Shown: in pieces, positions 62,962 to 64,000 of the stretch
Layout: each line of letters begins with the position of its first letter
Position numbering within the stretch: the first letter of the stretch is position 1
Assembly (NCBI RefSeq): GCF_038396635.1
Contig: NZ_CP121687.1
Span: forward strand, 2,656,592 to 2,720,591
Direction of reading: 5' to 3'
Length of the DNA stretch: 64,000 nt
From: Defluviitalea saccharophila
GTDB taxonomy: Bacteria > Bacillota > Clostridia > Lachnospirales > Defluviitaleaceae
The notes under the pieces: generated by a model
The model's database searches: none
Told to the model about the DNA's origin: nothing
The model's input: only the letters and a program-made list of their open reading frames with translations
Position numbers and translations under genes: made by a program

Positions 62962-64000
62962 ATGAAAAAATTAGCAATTGTTATAGGGGTTTCAGATTAT
63001 TATAACCTGAGTAAACTACCTGGATGCAATAATGATTTTAATTTAATAAATAAGATACTTAAAGCTACTAAAAAATACGACGATATTTTAGAGATTAACA
63101 AAAATACCCTCTCTCTAGAAGTTAAAGATGAAATAAATACATTTATCAGCAAGTATAAAGAAAGTGATATTGAAGAATTATTTTTTTATTTTTCAGGTCA
63201 TGGATTTTATGATGGTGAAGATTTAAGGTATGTTTTCACAGATTTCTCTGAAAATAAAATTAATAGTACTAGTATATCTAATGGCTTCATGGATAACTTA
63301 TTTAGAACATTAAATCCACATTTGTTAGTGAAAGTAGTAGATGCTTGTAATTCTGGAATTCCATATATAAAAGGAACTGAAGAAATTCCTAACATTTTGG
63401 ATAAGAGAAAAGATCTCAATAATTGTTATTTTATGTTTTCCTCGCATTCAAATCAATATTCTTATGTTAGTGAGCTAAGTTACTTTACGAAGAGTTTTGC
63501 TAAATCGATATTAGAACATAATGGTGATTATATTAGTTACTCGAACATAATTGATTATGTGAAAGATAGTTTCTTAAATAATAGTAGACAAAAACCCTAT
63601 TTTATTAATCAAGGTTCACTGACTGAATGCTTTTGTGAAATTACTGATGATATAAAATCGATTAATCTTTCAGACTTTGAAAAAAACAGTACCGAGTTAA
63701 AAGAAAATAAAAGCCTTATAGATATCATTAAAGAAGATGCAGAGAAATATGTTGATAAAGAATATGTTGAAAATTTTCTTGTTGAATTTAAAGACGAATT
63801 AATTGAAAAGTCCAAAGATTGGAGTTTGAATCAGTTATTTGAACTTAATATATCAACTAAAAATAATTATAAGGATGTTAAAGGTATAAAAAAGATAGCT
63901 GAATGGGTTGATAGTAATGAAAATGATTTCATGGTAAAAGTTAATAAAAGTCAAGTGAAAAATAACGATGGGGGTTATTTAAGTGCCTTTACTACTTTAT
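62962..64000 (+). CDS. Caspase-family (C14) protease, 3' end outside window
   Basis: The frame is open from the ATG at 62962 to the last base; 346 codons are visible. The first 230 residues form a caspase-like fold: LAIVIGVSDYYNLSKLPGCN, the catalytic His in LFFYFSGHGFYDGEDL and the catalytic Cys in LVKVVDACNSGIPYI. CYFMFSSHSNQYSYVSELSY is the usual later strand. The following visible part is charged and helical with no clear domain. AGGAGAGG precedes the start. Bacterial caspases often act as effectors in defence or cell death; the partner genes would lie outside the window. Confidence 0.92.
   Translation, partial: MKKLAIVIGVSDYYNLSKLPGCNNDFNLINKILKATKKYDDILEINKNTLSLEVKDEINTFISKYKESDIEELFFYFSGHGFYDGEDLRYVFTDFSENKINSTSISNGFMDNLFRTLNPHLLVKVVDACNSGIPYIKGTEEIPNILDKRKDLNNCYFMFSSHSNQYSYVSELSYFTKSFAKSILEHNGDYISYSNIIDYVKDSFLNNSRQKPYFINQGSLTECFCEITDDIKSINLSDFEKNSTELKENKSLIDIIKEDAEKYVDKEYVENFLVEFKDELIEKSKDWSLNQLFELNISTKNNYKDVKGIKKIAEWVDSNENDFMVKVNKSQVKNNDGGYLSAFTTL

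Overview
The window looks like a chromosomal segment of a low-GC, Gram-positive, anaerobic, spore-former-type bacterium of the class Clostridia. The signs are AT-rich DNA, strong AGGAGG-type ribosome binding sites, many ferredoxin, flavodoxin and superoxide-reductase-like proteins, lipoproteins, DUF4183 proteins, U-tract terminators, a cobalamin riboswitch and BirA-type biotin operators. Genus cannot be fixed from the sequence alone.

Layout. 1-2.2 kb: 3' part of a sensor kinase, then a ferredoxin and a NapH-like iron-sulfur membrane protein. 2.5-9.4 kb: a decayed AlbA/Schlafen-type ATP-binding gene, a complete IS256-family element (3740-5277, 8-bp target duplication) inserted three codons before the stop of a ketopantoate-reductase-like gene, a divergent TetR regulator with two operators, a lone Mrr endonuclease, and bioB. 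9.7-16.6 kb: small redox and DNA-binding proteins, three related membrane proteins (two with zinc ribbons), an EAL protein, a flavodoxin-ferredoxin fusion, a Nudix hydrolase. 16.8-23.4 kb: a binding-protein ABC importer of the FbpABC/AfuABC type with its own YesM-type two-component system. 23.5-30.8 kb: exonuclease, chemotaxis receptor, flavodoxin, metallo-hydrolase and two DUF4183 proteins. 30.9-38.3 kb: a B12 riboswitch and an eight-gene late cobalamin operon (cobQ-cobT-cobU-cobS-cobU-like-cobC-cbiB-cobD). 38.4-41.3 kb: a tightly coupled three-gene operon, GIY-YIG nuclease / unknown protein / MoxR-AAA-VWA fusion. 41.4-44.9 kb: AraC regulator and a domain-permuted GH3 beta-glucosidase. 45-48 kb: an XRE regulator fused to a superoxide-reductase-like domain, DinB, CDGSH and GrpB proteins. 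48.3-52.7 kb: two-component system followed by methyltransferase, membrane alpha/beta hydrolase and lipoprotein. 52.8-62.6 kb: YbaK deacylase, SLC12-like transporter, GltD-like oxidoreductase, bioY, a secreted Asp-box repeat protein, alpha/beta hydrolase, membrane-anchored MutS-like ATPase. 62.96 kb to the end: the first 346 codons of a caspase-family protease, cut by the window edge.

Regulation can be read directly at several points. bioB and bioY lie 47 kb apart but carry the same operator arms, with 16-nt spacing, in the same position over the -35 box, so they form one biotin regulon. The cob operon sits behind a riboswitch plus terminator. The PanE/TetR pair shares two palindromic operators. 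The GH3 gene has a 22-bp-spaced direct repeat suited to the adjacent AraC protein. The strongest candidates for undescribed biology are the GIY-YIG/unknown/AAA-VWA operon, the truncated caspase locus, the trio of zinc-ribbon membrane proteins, and the XRE-superoxide-reductase-like fusion.
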